Source: Spirodela intermedia
Lineage: Eukaryota; Streptophyta; Magnoliopsida; Alismatales; Araceae
Assembly (NCBI GenBank): GCA_902729315.2
Contig: LR746265.1
Location: forward strand, 1,247,501-1,311,500
Reading direction: 5' to 3'
Length of the DNA: 64,000 nt
This document shows positions 24,801-40,300 of this stretch, piece after piece (positions within the stretch are counted from its first letter, which is position 1; each line of letters begins with the position of its first letter). The notes under the pieces are model-generated. The model had not been told where the DNA came from. It was given only the letters and a program-made list of their open reading frames with translations, and ran no database searches. Both the position numbers and the translations under genes were made by a program.

Positions 24801-27800
24801 TCACAAGTTGTTAGGACTGGTGGCATATTACTAGGCATACACTTCCTCTTCTAGAAGGAAGATTGACGGAGCTAGACATTAAGCTTGACAAGCTTTTCCT
24901 GACAAGCATTACTAGGAGAGTCTTGAGCAGCTAAGTGAACGCTTAAGCAGCTTAATGCGTCTGACATGCAGACGGGTACATAATTCCCATTCATATATCC
25001 ATTAAAATATGATTCAATATTTTTGTTATAGGTTGCTACCTGTCAACCCAGACATCTCCACTTAGGACTCAATCTTTAGATGATATAAAAGGGTCTTGCA
25101 GCTTTTAACAAGCAATAGCTGTGACACCCTAATTTTTCATCAGGACATAAAACTATACGAACAATTAGTCAACAAGCGGCCACTATGACTTTTTGTTGAG
25201 ATTGGATGTAATGATCAAGCGAATCCATAGATGAAAACAGCAAGTATTTAAGGTCCAGGAGAAGGATTATTTTGTGAAGGATGAGAATAATTATATACAT
25301 TCTCTCCCTTGTGTCATTTTTCACTAAAGTCAAATCGGCCAGCATGCAGATAAGTGATATGGAAATAAGTATCATGCAAATCTTCTGTAAGCAAGAGAGT
25401 TACTGAGGGGGAGAGAGAGAGAGAGAGAGCAAAAACGTCCAGGCCATTTATGGGCAATAATGCGATCTAGCTAGCAAACCAAAAAGAAAATAAGGCAATA
25501 GTCCAGGGAAGAGAACCACATGAGCTATTAGAAATATACTTCACATACACGGAAGTTCCACAGGTAACCCCAAAGAGTTCAAGCAAAACGACGAACGGTC
25601 TTGCATGCATCCACACCTTAGGAGTATAATTTTACTCTTTGAAATTATATAATGTCGAATAGAGCATCAGTTATGTCATATTTAATGGTTCATAATCGCA
25701 CACAGAGCATAAAACATGTACCCGCGTATGTATGCCAAAATACATAAAAGACACATCACTGATCTTACTCTGTCAACTTTATTTCCAACAAGAACTCTGA
25801 TGCAATCCGGATTAGTGGAGTAGAGCTCAATCTCCTTGGCCCATACATCAGACAAATTTGTAAATGTTTCTCGGCGTGTAACATCATAAACTGAAATATT
25901 TAAATATATCACCAATCAGTAAGCATTAGCTTCAACGAAACGTGGGAAACTTGTCATCCAAAGTAGCACGAGACAATTTTTAGAATTCCAGTCGCCACCG
26001 CAAATAGTGAATTATTTTTTTTTTTGACACAAGATGAATGAACTTCAAGATGAATATCAGCTAGAACAAGTGTACTAATCGGTAATATGTGCGATGAAAA
26101 TGAAATTCCTAAAGATGGCAATAAGTCAAGGACCTCGAAAATATTGTGCATTCTCAATCGTATCCTTCTCCAAATTTTCCAGATATTAGAGTTTCTATCT
26201 GTCTACGGATTCTAGAGAACAGTGCACAGATAAATTTTTCACAATAAGAATCAAAGAGGATTTTAAAAACTGTATTTTGAGAGAAATGCAAAAAAAATAA
26301 ATGCAAGATACATTTTATTACTATAACTATCAGCACTAGGGACAACTTTGTGAACATACGACTAATAGGGAAGAAAGGGGAAAAAATTCAAAATCAGTAC
26401 ACAAGAGGAGAGGAATACACGAGTTTTAATATGTGCGTGTTCTGTCTCTTTAAGAACAGAGTGCCATCAGCTATCATCATAACATTTAATTTACAGAGAA
26501 CTCTACAGAGGTTTTCCCTGATAAATTCTTATTGAATTCAAAAACATAAGCTTCCTTTACTACATCCAATATCTTAAAAAAACTCAAAACAATGCTCGTT
26601 TCCTTTTAAAAGTTGTTCATCATTTCAAATCCTAAGGATCTTAAGAAAACATTTTTCTGCACCTTAAAAGCATTTAGAGAGAAATATCTCTCAATAATTC
26701 CTCCCACTCTTCTCAGACAGGTATCAAAATTGACAAGAACAGGAACCGAATTGGTGGAGAACAATGAAACCCCAGCAACATACCTGCATGTAGGACCACA
26801 ACATATGCCGTCCTAATAATGGAAGGAAGACATGAGAATATATACCTAGAATTATGCCTTGAGAACCTCTGTAATACGAGCTGGTTAGTGTCCTGAACTT
26901 CTCCTGTCCAGCTGGAAGGGCAACAAACCATATTTATTACTGATACAAGGCATTGAAACAGAACATCAATATATGAATGCAAGAGCCAAAGTAAATAGAT
27001 GATGAAATCACTGTTGCTCACTTCAAAACATTAATAAGTTACATCAAATTCTCTTTTTTATTTCACTCCACAGGGAAGAAGAAAATGAGAATTGCCTATT
27101 AGTTTCTGTTATTCCAAATTAATAAGTGATTAATGTTTTCATTTAGTATACGAGTTCACTAAGATGCGGAGGATATTAACACCATGAGAACAGGAACTTT
27201 TTTATTGAGGGTAACAGAAAAGAATGGTTTATCGTTTTAAAATAAGCATTTCCAATTAGTCAAAGAATGTTTGGACTTCATTTTTATCCACCTAGCAACA
27301 AACCAGGTTCCTTATGGAGAAACCAGACAAACATCATTTGAGAGAGAGTAACATTTTGCAGTGTTATGAATGCATACGCTACATACAAAAAATCAACTGG
27401 GATCACCCCAAAAAGCCTCTACTCGTGACAAAGTTGTGAAAGGGATCAAAGTAAGGAAATGCCCTGCCACCTAAGCAGTCAAGACTTCAGATTCTAATGA
27501 AAATTATGATCTACATAAATTTCATCTTAACATGTACATTATATGCCGCATAAATTTCATCCTAAAGTAATTAGATTCAATGATACTCGTAAAAAAAAAT
27601 CGCACATACACAACTATGATATCATTAGAAAACAAGAACGTTCATATTTCTGGAGCACCGTCAAACGCTTAATCACTATCTATGATATAAAAGCTTCCAA
27701 AATTAACTGAAACTACATTTAGTGACCTCTTCACAAGAGAAGATAAGATTCTTTATGCCTTGTATTATAGGAACCCGGTTCTTTTACTCAGGGGAACAAT

Positions 27801-30043
27801 TTGGGTAGGTAGGTGTGGGGAAGAGTGACCCAAGACAACTTCGGTTGACACTTAAAATGCTTTGAAAGAGTTCTTTTTACCAAAGAACTCGAATAAATTC
27901 GTTTTTCTGGACTCTTCTATCAGGGAAAAACCCATTGTTCACCAAATTGTTTTTGTCACAAATTTCAGATCGTGACAAAAACATGTCATTCTGATAAGGC
28001 TCCGATGAATACGTGTAGTGGAAGACAGAAAAAGACAGCAGTTTTGTAGGGAAGTAAGGGGGCGGCGAGAGGGGCAAATAGGCCATTGTTAAGGTTAGGG
28101 TTTTAAGACCCCCCTTCGAGCAAATGAGGGCGATGCTTTTGGAGGGAAAATCACCAGGGCGAGGACGGGAAGCCTCTCGAGCAACTTCCCAGGTTCTGTT
28201 AGGGCTCGGTGGAGCCCAGTTTATTTTCTGTTCTATCTGTTCTATCTGTCTTGGCAGCTGGAGGAGGGAATCTTATCACATTCATGGCAGGGTTCTATCA
28301 ATTATGGCATATTTCTGTTTGATCTGTCTCCAACTATTTTTTGAAAAGTAAAGGGAAGTAAATGGTCCCCCAACTAAGATAACACAATCCTCGCACCAAT
28401 TTGCCAAAGATCAGATCTAATACTTACAAAAACTAAATGTTAGTTCTTCTATCATTCTATCCCACTAATAGTTAATACCATGCCATGACTAATGGAATGA
28501 AATTTACCGAAAGGAAATCATTCATGCTTGGAATTAAATTATATAATATTACCAGTGTCCCAAATAGTGAGCTTCAATCTCTTTCCAGCAACTGTAAGCA
28601 GCTTTATCTTAAAATCAACGCCTGGTCATTGAAACAAAAAAAAATAAAAATGGTCACAATACTAATCGTCATCAGCAATTAGCAAGTAGTTAAAATGTAG
28701 AAACACGAATAAGTGCTCCAGTGAGTTAATTTCTTCATTACCCTAAATAATCTAAAATAAAAAAATGTTGCGCAAGAGTACATACTGGAGTGTAAAAGCT
28801 AACCAGCCACAACAGCCAGACAGAATTACGTGAAAAACAGAGTTCAAGTTTCCTCAAGATTGACAACTACAAACACACTAGATAAATACTTATTGACAAT
28901 ATCTTTTTGATATAGTGATGAATGCTTTTTGCATGACTGAATATAAACCCTGAATGCAGAGTATTGTGGACCCTTGCCAAATAAGCTCTGGATCAAATTC
29001 TTAGAACCATAATTAAACCTGCAGGCTATGAGATCAGCGTGATTATGTGGGTACTACATTATGTTTAACAATTGAATGAAGAAAAAGTGAACGAAGCCCA
29101 GAGCAGGAGGCATTATTCAGCAGTCGATGGCTAACATTTTCACTCATCGTAGAACTAAATAGCAGCCGACAGACAGGAACGTAAATCTGTGAAGAAGATA
29201 CATTTTTTCTAGCTGACGGAAACTAAAACAAGAATGCAGAGAAAAAATCGAGAGACTGACAAGAATATCAGGAATGAAAGCAAGTCTTGAGATGGTTTTC
29301 TCGCTTTTAGCATGACAGAGGCACACAAACTGGTGGAGGGTTCAGAAGGAATGGGAGGAGCCGAGAGCTAGGTAAAAGATCTTGAATGAGCATGAAATAA
29401 GATTAACATCAGTGAAACCTCTGCAGGTTCGCCCACATTCCGATAAAAGTACCCCTGGATAAGAAGGATCTACACTCCCAGACAAAGAACATAGAGACAA
29501 GGATCCAACTAAGAAGATTTTCAAACAAAATTATCATTATTGACGTGGGAAAAATTTTAAAGTGGTATCAGTGATTGAGATGAAAAATAAAATGATGAAA
29601 ATTTCGTGGTACCTTGTGTCAAGTCAAGAAAGATGAGCAAAACGGATGTTGTTCATGTGGCTTATTATTTGTACTAAATGACAGACAGGAAAGCCAATCA
29701 AATCGATGAATCAACCAGGACAGAACCACCGTCCTAGTCTTCTTGGTTGTCACCAATGCAAACAATCGAAAGGAATGCAGCATGAACGAGACGAGAATTA
29801 GACAGCAAAGCGTCAAGGTTATAAGTCTCATGTGAAATAAAAGGAAAGGGCATTTTCAGATGAGGAGAAGGAAAAGAATGACGACTGCGTCGAAGGAGGG
29901 GTACCGATGGTGGAGGCGATGTTGTCGGCGTACTCGGAGATGAAGGTGACAAGGAGACTGCTCTTCCCGACGCCGGAATCCCCGATGAGCAGAACTTTGA
30001 AGGAGTAGTCATAGCCTCCCCCTTGCCTCGACGAGGAACCCAT
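21834..30043 (-). CDS. RABC1: Rab GTPase of the RABC (Rab18-like) class
   Basis: Six exons (29905..30043, 28553..28621, 26846..26911, 25769..25890, 23110..23238, 21834..21950) give 213 residues in one continuous frame, spread over 8.2 kb by introns of 0.9-2.5 kb. All nucleotide-binding motifs are present: GDSGVGKSS (P-loop, about residues 21-29), switch I STIGVDFKIK, WDTAGQEKFRTL (switch II), GNKVD and ECSAK. YDVTRRETFTNLSDVWAKE is a close match to plant RABC. The C-terminus is hypervariable and ends GGGCCSFL, with paired Cys for geranylgeranylation. In other organisms Rab18 acts at the endoplasmic reticulum and lipid droplets. The N-terminus MGSSSRQ has Gly2 and small residues after it, a possible myristoylation site (inference). 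A (CT)n/(GA)n tract lies in the presumed 5' leader (30144-30168). Confidence 0.96.
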
Positions 30044-30336
30044 CAAATCACTCCTCAGGCGAACGACAGTCACGGGACAAGAAAATGGTTCGAGACTCTT
30101 CACACAAAGGGGAGGTTAAAACTAAAAAAAAAACGCTTCAGGTTCTCTCTCTCTCTCTCTCTCTCTCTGTCACACACATGCACAGAGATAAAAGAACCCA
30201 GAGAGAGAAGGCCTTTCTCCCCACTCCACCTTCCTTGTGCGTCCACCATTGGTGGAGGGTGGCGAGACAGCAGTGGGCGATGCGTCGGTACGAAGTGACC
30301 ATCCCCAGAAGAGTAAAGTAGGGGGGGTGGGGGGTT

Positions 30337-30367
<31 letters not shown>

Positions 30368-31158
30368 AGGTGCGCGAGGAAGGTGGGGCGTCATTGCGGA
30401 GACCCTGGCAGCCGAAAAAACAAATGCTTTTTCTCTCCTCAAGCTCCTGATGCCCGTCATCAGATGGAAGGAACTCCAAATTCCTTCGCTTCCTTCCCCA
30501 ACCCTCAACGGCACGCCTTGTCCCTCTCCGAGGCCTTCAACCTCGAGGGGCTCTTTCGCATCCTTTACACCTCACGAACACCCTCATCTGAGACAGGCGA
30601 CTCTCTTGTCCTCTTTGCGGACGATTAAACTAAGCAAGAGGGAACACAATCAGGTCAGTGGGCACTTGTAAAAGAAGAGCCTGCTCCCCGCTGGCGGTCG
30701 GGTCCGACAATGGGAAACCCGGCGGACCAGCTACGGCTCCCGACAAGGTTTGACCACGGATTGGCACGCCTTGCAAAACAAAGGCGATTCCGGCGCACCC
30801 AGGACGCGCCGCCACGGGTGGCGCGAAGCGGGCGGCGAAGCTCACCCTCGTCTTTGCCTCGGAGGCCTTAGTCTCACACCAGTCCGATAGCCCAGATCAT
30901 GACAGGCCTGAGGACAAACAATGGCCTGGTGGTATCCCATGTCCATACTATGCACAATTGATAACACTCCATCTCCAGAATCATGAAATAAACTCTTCCT
31001 TATTCGAGGAAAATTTATATAAGAAACTTGGTTTCTGGGTGCCACAAAGTACATAAATTATTCCAACAGAACCGACTACTCCAGGGTCAAGAAGAAAATA
31101 ACAGGCTCAAAATGGAAGAGAACGATTACTGTCGGCTTTGACAGCAAGAAGCCGCAGG
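30044..31158. other. Spacer between RABC and NodGS genes
   Basis: No gene recognised. It carries a (CT)n run at 30144-30168, a (GA)n run at 30336-30364 and a GC-rich island at about 30670-30860 with open frames on both strands but no known domain. It should hold the RABC promoter and the 3' end of NodGS. Confidence 0.6.
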
Positions 31159-31292
31159 TTAATACCTGTGAATGAGTAGCTCGGATGCTTTCTCGTTCTT
31201 TGCATAGAAGCTGACCTCCGCCTGCAGTACGAACCAGAGAAAAAGAGAAGATTCAGCCGGTCGGCAAGCAGAGGCTCCAATCGTTTCTAGAA

Positions 31293-31327
<35 letters not shown>

Positions 31328-34300
31328 AGTCACCTTCCGAACGCCTAGTATGGCCGTTAAAAGCTTCTCCCCCATCATCTCCTTTATAACCTCGTTCCCC
31401 TCGAGAGCTTTAACAGACTCAGCCAGCACGCTGGGTAACCTTGGAGGCGTTGGAACGAGATCAGCAGGATTTATCTCTGCGCCACAAGAATCACTCTGTG
31501 AAGTAGCTGCCTTCAACTTTGAAGAAATGGGTAGTTTTTCTTTAATATGATTGCTGTGATATAATTATATGATAATCCTAATCATAGGGGCAATTTTTCT
31601 AATAAGAAATTAAGGTAGCATTAATTAATTCGGTAGAATTTGTGGCCTCAAAGGATGGGCAGACTGAAATTCATAGTCGACTGGTGAATTAATTGGAAAA
31701 TAAACATACCAACGGGCTCGGGCAAGCAGAGATTTCTTCGGAGGCCATCGATGCCAGAAGACATTATAGCCGCCAGACCCAGATGGGGATTTGCACAGCC
31801 ATCAAAGGATTTGATCTCAAAGTTGCTCACAAGGCCCCCGGGTATACCAGGTGGGCATGAAGTTCTTATTGGGGCCTCTCTGTTCTCTTTGCCCCAGCAT
31901 TGGTACGCTCCACTCCAGGTATTTGGTTGAATGCGCTCATAGCTGCATTTATAACATTATCAAGGCTCATGAACGTACATCCTCCCATGGAATTTAGCAA
32001 TTGTCTAGGAAATATAGTCACCTGTTTGGCAGTGGCGCTGTGAGTGCTAAGATAGATGGAAGATGATGCAGAATGCCGGCCATGAATTTTTCTCCAATAT
32101 TTGACATTCCATGCCTAGTTGCTGACACATCAGATCCCATGAAAACATTCTTTCCGTTTTCCCACAAACTCAAATGAACATGACATCCAGATCCAACATC
32201 AAATAAGGAGTACCTGACAGATTGCATCGTACACAATAAGTTGGCAACAAAATTTCACATCGATTAATTCACCGTGTCATTATTTAACCATAAGAACTCT
32301 AAAGACTCCGTATCGCACAAATATACCATTAAAATTAACATAATGTCTGATTTATTGCAACCTAACGTCAGTCACGATCAGAAAGGATTACAGAAACATG
32401 CTGGCCAGTTAGCAGTCAGATCGATTCTGCTGTCTTTTGCTTCACTAGAATATTGAAGACATAATTCGCCTTAATCTCATTATGTATCATCACGATAACA
32501 TAGACGAAATTTAAACATGCGAGAAATAAAATATCCAGAACCAAAAAAAAGACCACTGCGAAATTTTATACAACCCAATATGATTCCAATACAATGGAAG
32601 AAAAATTAATTTTCGAACGTGGGTCCGTACCACATGAGCCTGAGTTAAACTGTACCAATAGAGCTCTCACCGTCTCTAAAATCTACAGAAAATGAAAAGA
32701 AAAGTAGCATTCCCCGGGGAAAAAGGAACATCCTATCCTTCCTGCAAACTCCCAAGATACATCTTCCCGAATATGAACTGCAGATGGTCCTAAAATCTTT
32801 GGGCGCGCTGGACATGGTTCCCAGATTCATTGAAAAATGAAAAAGCTCTTAAATTCTTTTCTTAAATAAAATGTTTGTGGGTATGCAGAACTCTTCATCA
32901 TATCTTTATGCCCGTGTCAAAGTCTAATGTTTACATGCAATCAATAACAACTCTCCTTAATCGGTTTTTTCTTCAGATCAGGCACGAAGAGAATCTTGCC
33001 AAGAATAACTATTTTTCAGAATTTCAGTTACCTGTATTGCTTTTGAAGAAAATACCAAATGAAGGGCAATCATGATATTTCATGATAGAAGACTTTATTG
33101 CTTCTAAGAATCTTATGATTGATCCGAAAAGAATTGGGAGACGGGATAAGCCAATAAAAACATAAAGATTCAGAAAAGAAATCTGACTGCTGAGTACACA
33201 TTGTGGTCCAAATGATTCCCATCAATTATGATCTTGTGTCTACTTAAAAGATTTATTCACGGTTTGGTGAGGGTTTGTGACATTTTGATTAATGATAAAC
33301 AGTTTATAACTGATTACTAAGCTCCTATTCAGCTTCAGATGGGTTTTTAATGAGTTACACGAACCTGAGGAGAATATCTATGGCATCACTTCCACGACAG
33401 AAGTGGGAACAGCCTATGAGAATACCCTACTCGAGGAAAATGGATTAGCGTTCATTTTTTGCCAGTTCCTACCTTCGCTCAAGGTTTTTATCCCTCAGGG
33501 ATATGTTCCAAAGACCAAGGTAGAACCATAAATAGCACCTGAAACAGTAGCGGGTACTTGTAATATTCCATTCCTTTTAATGCCAGTGGATACGAGGCCC
33601 AGTGAAAACCCTAACCGCATTCATTAACAAACTGGTCTTCAGGGGTTTCTTTGAGCAGACAAGAACTTATAAACAGGTAGCCATTGAATACAATAGCAAC
33701 ACCTAGCATGTGAAATGGATGCCTTGGAAGGTAATCATGACGTTTACAAGCTATGGAAACTGAGGTGATGTTGTTCACGGATGTTTTGTCATGATATTTT
33801 AATTCACTGTTCTTTGAAAGACGAAAGCAGAAGGAACAAATTTTGAAGTTTCAAACATATATGCCCAGAACACACCACTCAAAATGAGTTAAAAAAACAG
33901 AATTTTTGAGAATAATAAAAATGTGAAATACTTCCTGTCCCAAATGCCTCATAAACTACACGAACTCAAATGAGAAAAAATGAATTTCACACTAAGAAAA
34001 ATGAAAGTCCTACTTGGGCATAAAAGTTGCTAAGAACCCATGCTTCGAAGAGACAGATCGTATAACCTCACGAACATAAATCAAATCGTCAGCTGTTCTA
34101 GTGCAAATAGCATGACCCAGCGCAATCTCAAACTGGCCGTTTCCAGCTTCCGCATGCAGCTGCAATTACGATTTTTTGATCAAATATGTTATGGCAATAT
34201 ATCATGAAATTCTTTGAGGTAAAAGGGCACAGATTGGATCACCTGTTCGACTGGAATATTTAGGGAATGCAGGGCAGCGTTCACTTCTTGAAGCAGTGGT

Positions 34301-37300
34301 GATACAGCATCAAAACCAGAAGTTGAGCAGTACGGAGTCTTATCGACTGGGATCCACTCTTCTTTCCCTTCTCTGTATAAATTCTCAGCTCTGGTATTAA
34401 ATTGATTTGAAGTATGAGCACCTCAAAAAAAATTGAGAAAAAACATAAAGATACCTTAAAATCCCCCGCAAAAGGAAAAACTCCGTTTCAAATCCTGCAT
34501 TCATTACCTACACATGAACACCTCATAAGCTGGCAATATCATTACTAAGATGATAATAAAATATGCCAAAGAACAACTACCAAGTTGAATTCGTCCTTCA
34601 GAATTTTTGACACCCTTCGTAAGGCTTCCCTTGGACAATATTCCCAAGCTTCACCAGGATTTATTTGCATATCAGATAGCACCATTTCCTCTTTTTCTGT
34701 CCTGTAGAGAAAAGCAGCTTTAAATAAAAACAATATCCCTCGTCCAATGGAATCAGCAGACCTACGCATTTTTTCATACAAGTAGTGGGCCATTGCATAT
34801 CATTCGGGCAGAAACTACATCACAATTCTTAAGAAATCAACATGAGAAGGAACTTGTGACAACATTTCAGACAATCTGACTAATATGTGACAGAATGTTC
34901 AAATTCAGTTATGCATTCGCAAGCATTGGATTTTATTTGAACAAAAAGCATAAAAGTACCTTGCCGGTGGGGAAGAATTTTATTACTGAAGGAATTGTGT
35001 GGCAATCCTCAATTTGGGCCAGGTCAATCAAACACCATAGTTAAGAAAGAGCAAACTAGCTAAGCGAATGAAATCAAAATAGTCACAAAAATTGGTATAG
35101 CTTCAAAGATTCCAGGTCTAACCATCAATGAAATGCAAACAAGCTATGCACAGCAAAAAGGGGGAACCACATCAGTTTGAGATGGTCAGACAGATTTTCA
35201 ACACTCCAACAAAGCGCCAGCAGGTTAAGAAAGCAAACATCCATCATACTTTTTTCACATTTCAAAGTCAAGTATCCAGGCAACAACTTGTATTTTTGTA
35301 TGGATTTAACAATCCAGAGAAAGCTGATTAGAAGGAAATACGCATGGACTACGCTTCTATTTAGAAAATGATTCTTCAGAATAGTTGGAGATCAAACGGA
35401 CTATAATGTTCGTGTTCATTGGGGGTGCGTGATTCCTCTTTAATCAATTCAATCCCTGCTGTCGTGCAACTTTTAATTTTTATACCACTAAGGGAGTTCA
35501 AAAAAGGATGTTAAAATTTTGTACCATAAAAATTCTCGCCCATTTATTTTCATTGTCTTCTTCCAAAATAATACAAACTACAGTGTTTCAAATATATCTT
35601 TTTTAACATGTCGAAAAATCAGTATTTCCTTCACATTTGGTCAATTTTTCACCAAAGAACCCAATTGTAGCTCCAAAGGTGCTTTCCATCATCTGCAAGA
35701 CAAATCTCTAACAGCTGTTGGACTAACTCGATTCCTTAGCAGTGAACCACTCAAGTGCCCAAGAATGATGAAGCAACTTGCAGACCACCTCACCATGAGA
35801 ACTTCCATAAATACGTGACCAAGCATACACACACTACAATGAAGAGTGTTGACATCAAATTTTCCGTAAAATAAAATGTTTAGAAAACACAAGCTGGCAT
35901 AGCTCATTAAAATGGCAAGCTTTTTAGCAGCATCATGTCACAACGTAGAAAGGCAATATCTTTTCATAAAGTAATATTCTTAAGAATAAAAAATATTTTA
36001 AAAAAATACTAACAATTTAGACTATTAAAACTCCAGTAAAATCAAGGAATATTAAAAAATATATGGAAAATAAGATTTTTGGAAAGAGATACAAAGGAAA
36101 AATGTTTTTGAACCTGTAAATATCTCACATGAAGAAAAGAAAAGAAAGAAAACATTTTGTACCATGGAAGCTTGCACTTTGTCTTCAAATCAGGTATCAG
36201 CCTGATCTCACCTACACCAGTAAGATTCGTCTCATTCGCTGGCCCATCTGAATGCGAACTCATTCCCATTGATGCAAAAGTCAAACCTACACCCTTGTCC
36301 TTTACAACTTCATAAAACCGTTTTGCAGGAACGACCTGTGGACACAACGAGTGTAAGTAATAACACCCAATATGTCTCTACCAGAATAGCAGTACGCCAG
36401 TTAGAAAGGGGCACTATGGGGCACTATGTAACATCACATCAGGTTACAATACATTATTGAAAAAGATTCTATGCCTTAGGCGCACAGTTGTCACCAATAC
36501 GTTATTGAAACGTCTGGATTATTAGTACTTATCTGTGATCAATATTCTTGGAGGTATGGTGACTCGTACCATAATGCTTAATCTACCCATAAACTTGAAA
36601 TGAGTATCGATACTAACTTAGCATTTAACAGAGCACAAAATCCAACTAAATATAAACAAATCCAGTATTCCTGCATAAATGGCATATGATGGAATGATGT
36701 CCAACAGACCACCTGACATTGTAGCATTTATGTTCGAACCACCAGAAGTAAAATTTTAAAGCTCACAGAAACCCAGTCATTTGACATCAAGATGTCATCG
36801 AAAAATGCTGTTAAAAAGATCAGAGGAATAATTCCACCACTTTAATACTAAGAAATTTATTTTAAATGAAATGGAATCGGTTACCACTCATCCACCAAAT
36901 TGGAATTTTCTTACTCAAATACAAATTATTCTTGTAGTATAATGCGTTTTAATCTGATAATTCGAAAACCATCTCGACTACACTTTTTATAATGGGAGTG
37001 AGACCAAATGTTACTCAATGAATACAAAGAATGGAAGCCTAACACTAGCCTCAAGTATCCACCTCCGATTTAATTCCTCCTTACATACCCTTGTGTGCAC
37101 CAACCAACCCTAAAAATTTCATCAAACCCCACAGAAAAGAGATGTTTGATAGTTGTTTTCAATGAAGAAATCAACACCTCCATCCACACAGTCATCATAC
37201 CTCTAAGCATGTAACACAAATGATTTAGCTTCAATATTGCTCTCAGCTAAATTCTATCATGAACAAATTATTTATAAATCACGTTTTAAAGAAGGAATAT

Positions 37301-40300
37301 TTCGCAATTCATTCAATAAGTATAACCAAGGAAAGCTTAATGGTAACATACAGAAAAATCTGAAGAAATTTAGGAGAAATTGTTGTCAATTTCCATGGAG
37401 AACTCACACGGCATCGGTGCTGACCAGAAGTGTCAACCCAAATAAGACGCACAAATATGATATCATCTGATGATGTTCTATACTCATTCAGCACAATGCT
37501 AGAAGATACAGAACTGGAATCAATAGGAGCAATTTTTTCCCTTAAGTTATAAAATTTCCAAGCGTTCTCTTTAAATATGGCCTTTATGGCGTCCACAGCT
37601 TCAGGAATGGTAAGATCACCATCTTGACATGCACTTGAGAAGACGGAGTACAAGACTTTGCGTGCCTGCTTTATACCTGAAGATTTCAAAGTCAACGAAG
37701 AAGAAAAGGGAAATAGTTTATATCTTCAACATTCACAATGCAAACGAGATTAGAGTTGTCTTATGTCCATCGTGAGCTTTTTTACTTCCATTTTTCATAT
37801 ATCGTTAAAGATAAAATTTATTTTTCATATGGCGGGCATTATGTTCTCTACAATATAATACACGTGAAAGTTACCAAATAAAAAATCAGATGACCAATAA
37901 GAATCCATTAAAGGAGGAGATGTGGTCCACCATTAAGAACCAAAAGTTCAAGCAACAAAGAGTAGACAAGTGACCTCTGCGCCCTAGAAACATGATCCTA
38001 CCCCTCCCTCTTCCTATGATTATTTTTTCAACTTTAAAAACCCTTGACACGATAACAAAATGGCTATGGAACATTCCGAAGACATTGCCTGCCTTCGACA
38101 ACAATATAGCAAAAGGACCGAATATTCACGGTCAGCTGGTCTCTGGGGAATATTTTCTGAGTCAAAAAAATATTCTTCATGAATATATGGAATTGAGTGG
38201 ACCTAAAACGAGCTAACCAAAGAAAAAATCGACGAAAAAGACAAGTCGTCTGATGATATGATGCTAGACATACCTAGATAATAAGTCTCTGGGAATGCAT
38301 ATCCATCGGTGCTGAACATTACCTTGAGATAAGACATTCGACAACAAAGTCTCGTATCAAATAAAACAGACAATTAAAAAAATATTCAGGAACATCAGAA
38401 ACTTTAATTAAGAATTGCAAAAATCACCACCGACGTCTTAACTCTTGGTGTAGGGCATCGTTATATTTTAACCCATTTTATTTATTTTATTTTGCTTTAT
38501 TTTGAGTCCATGAAGGGGCATGGAAAGAACCATGAGCTTGAGCAGTATCATATAGGTTATAATAGTTGAGACAAAAACCTCTCAATAGAAAAAGATTCCT
38601 GAAATATGCCAAAATAGACAGGGCGAGAGGGGCTATGCAAAGCATTTGATATAATTTAGACTATGGCTTTAACTGATTTTCTTATTCTTCCCCGGCTCCC
38701 TTGTTTGAGTCCTAATTCAAATCTGAATAGGATCATCTGTATCGATAACATTCATCAATATCCACCCTAAGTTTACACATACCTTCAGATAATAAGTTCC
38801 AAAATATGTGCCGCTAAAGAAAGTAAACAGACAGTTATCCTATAAGATCTGATCACAAACGAATCAGCTTCATTTAATGCATATTATCTATGGACCAACT
38901 GCGCTATTATTACAGCATATTTTTTTGGAAAACATAGATTCAGCAAATCATTTATTTTCAATAAAAAAGCTCCCTGTTTCAAATGAAATCATTGTTAGGA
39001 TCTTTATCAATAAAGCATCGTATCCATTCTATTTATAAATTTCACAATTTAAGGATAATAATTATTGTTAAATGTAATGGGCCCCTTATAGTGTAATGGG
39101 CTCCTTATGTTACAGCCCACCCTAGTGGCCAAACTTATTGTGGCCCATTACACGCCCTCTAGGGTTAGGATATAAACCCTAGACTGTGATCATTATGAGT
39201 GGCTTTTTCACTTTCTACAATTATGAAAACATTTTCCCAGGAAAAAAGGCATAAAAAATGGCCACACTATCAAAATCAAATATAAAACGAATTAAACAAA
39301 TTTCTTCCCTCCCAAACAAAGAATATCAAATGAATCAATGGGGCTTCTCTCTTCTTATTCTGCTATTTCAAAATAGATAGGAATACACATTCCCAGATGA
39401 AAACCACTCTATGAACGATGCTACCTCTAGAATGAAAACTCGAGCATGAAGCATACTACAACTATGATAAATACGTAAAAGACAATATGGTGATTTTCGC
39501 CAAAAATTAAATATCTGAATAAGGAGTGTTTAATCGTTGCATTCAATGAAACGAGTGCTCTCTAAAATGAAGTAAATTTTTCACAATCTAGCCGCCATCA
39601 AGTACCTTGTTAAGTGGTGCTAAATCAAGAAGTCCTCTCACAGAAGAAACCATACCCTCGTAACTAAGCTTGGGCACTGCCAAACCAAAGTCAAGGTAAA
39701 CCTATTTTGAAAATTGTGTCAGTAACCTATCAAGTAACAAAAATGTTGACACTAGATCTGCATACAACAGTAACGCACCTGATGGTAAACTGAAGCAAGA
39801 TATGATGCTTCTTTTGAGAAAGGATAAGAGGCATGCAATAATACAATTCGACAACTTGCAAATCTCTTGTCTTCAAGAACATTACGTAGGAAAAGAGGAT
39901 TGGAAAGCCTCAAATCCAAATCCTTGTCCCCAAAACTAAAATTTGAACAAACAATACACGATGTTCAATATTATAACCCATATCAGAGGGCATAAGCATA
40001 TCACTGGAAATAAAATGCATATGGCCATAAACTTATAAGTTAAAAAATTCACTTCAAGAACAGTCATTATCACACTTTTCAGGAAAGAAATGTACATGAC
40101 AGATGCCGTGCAATCTGATTTAGTATACACTTTTCAAAGATAGTCATAGATGTACACTCATTCGCACCGGATTTAATATAAATCTGAATTAAAAAAATTA
40201 CTCGTCCAATCCTGCCTTTCCATTCCTTAAAATCCAAATCGAATAATAACGATCCTATTGTGAAGCCCCCCATTCCCATACGCAGGAATATAATTCTAGT

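Noticed and set aside
30630-30845. 71-residue minus-strand frame in the RABC-NodGS spacer
   Set aside because: Short GC-island frame with no known motif and no orthologous exon in either neighbour.
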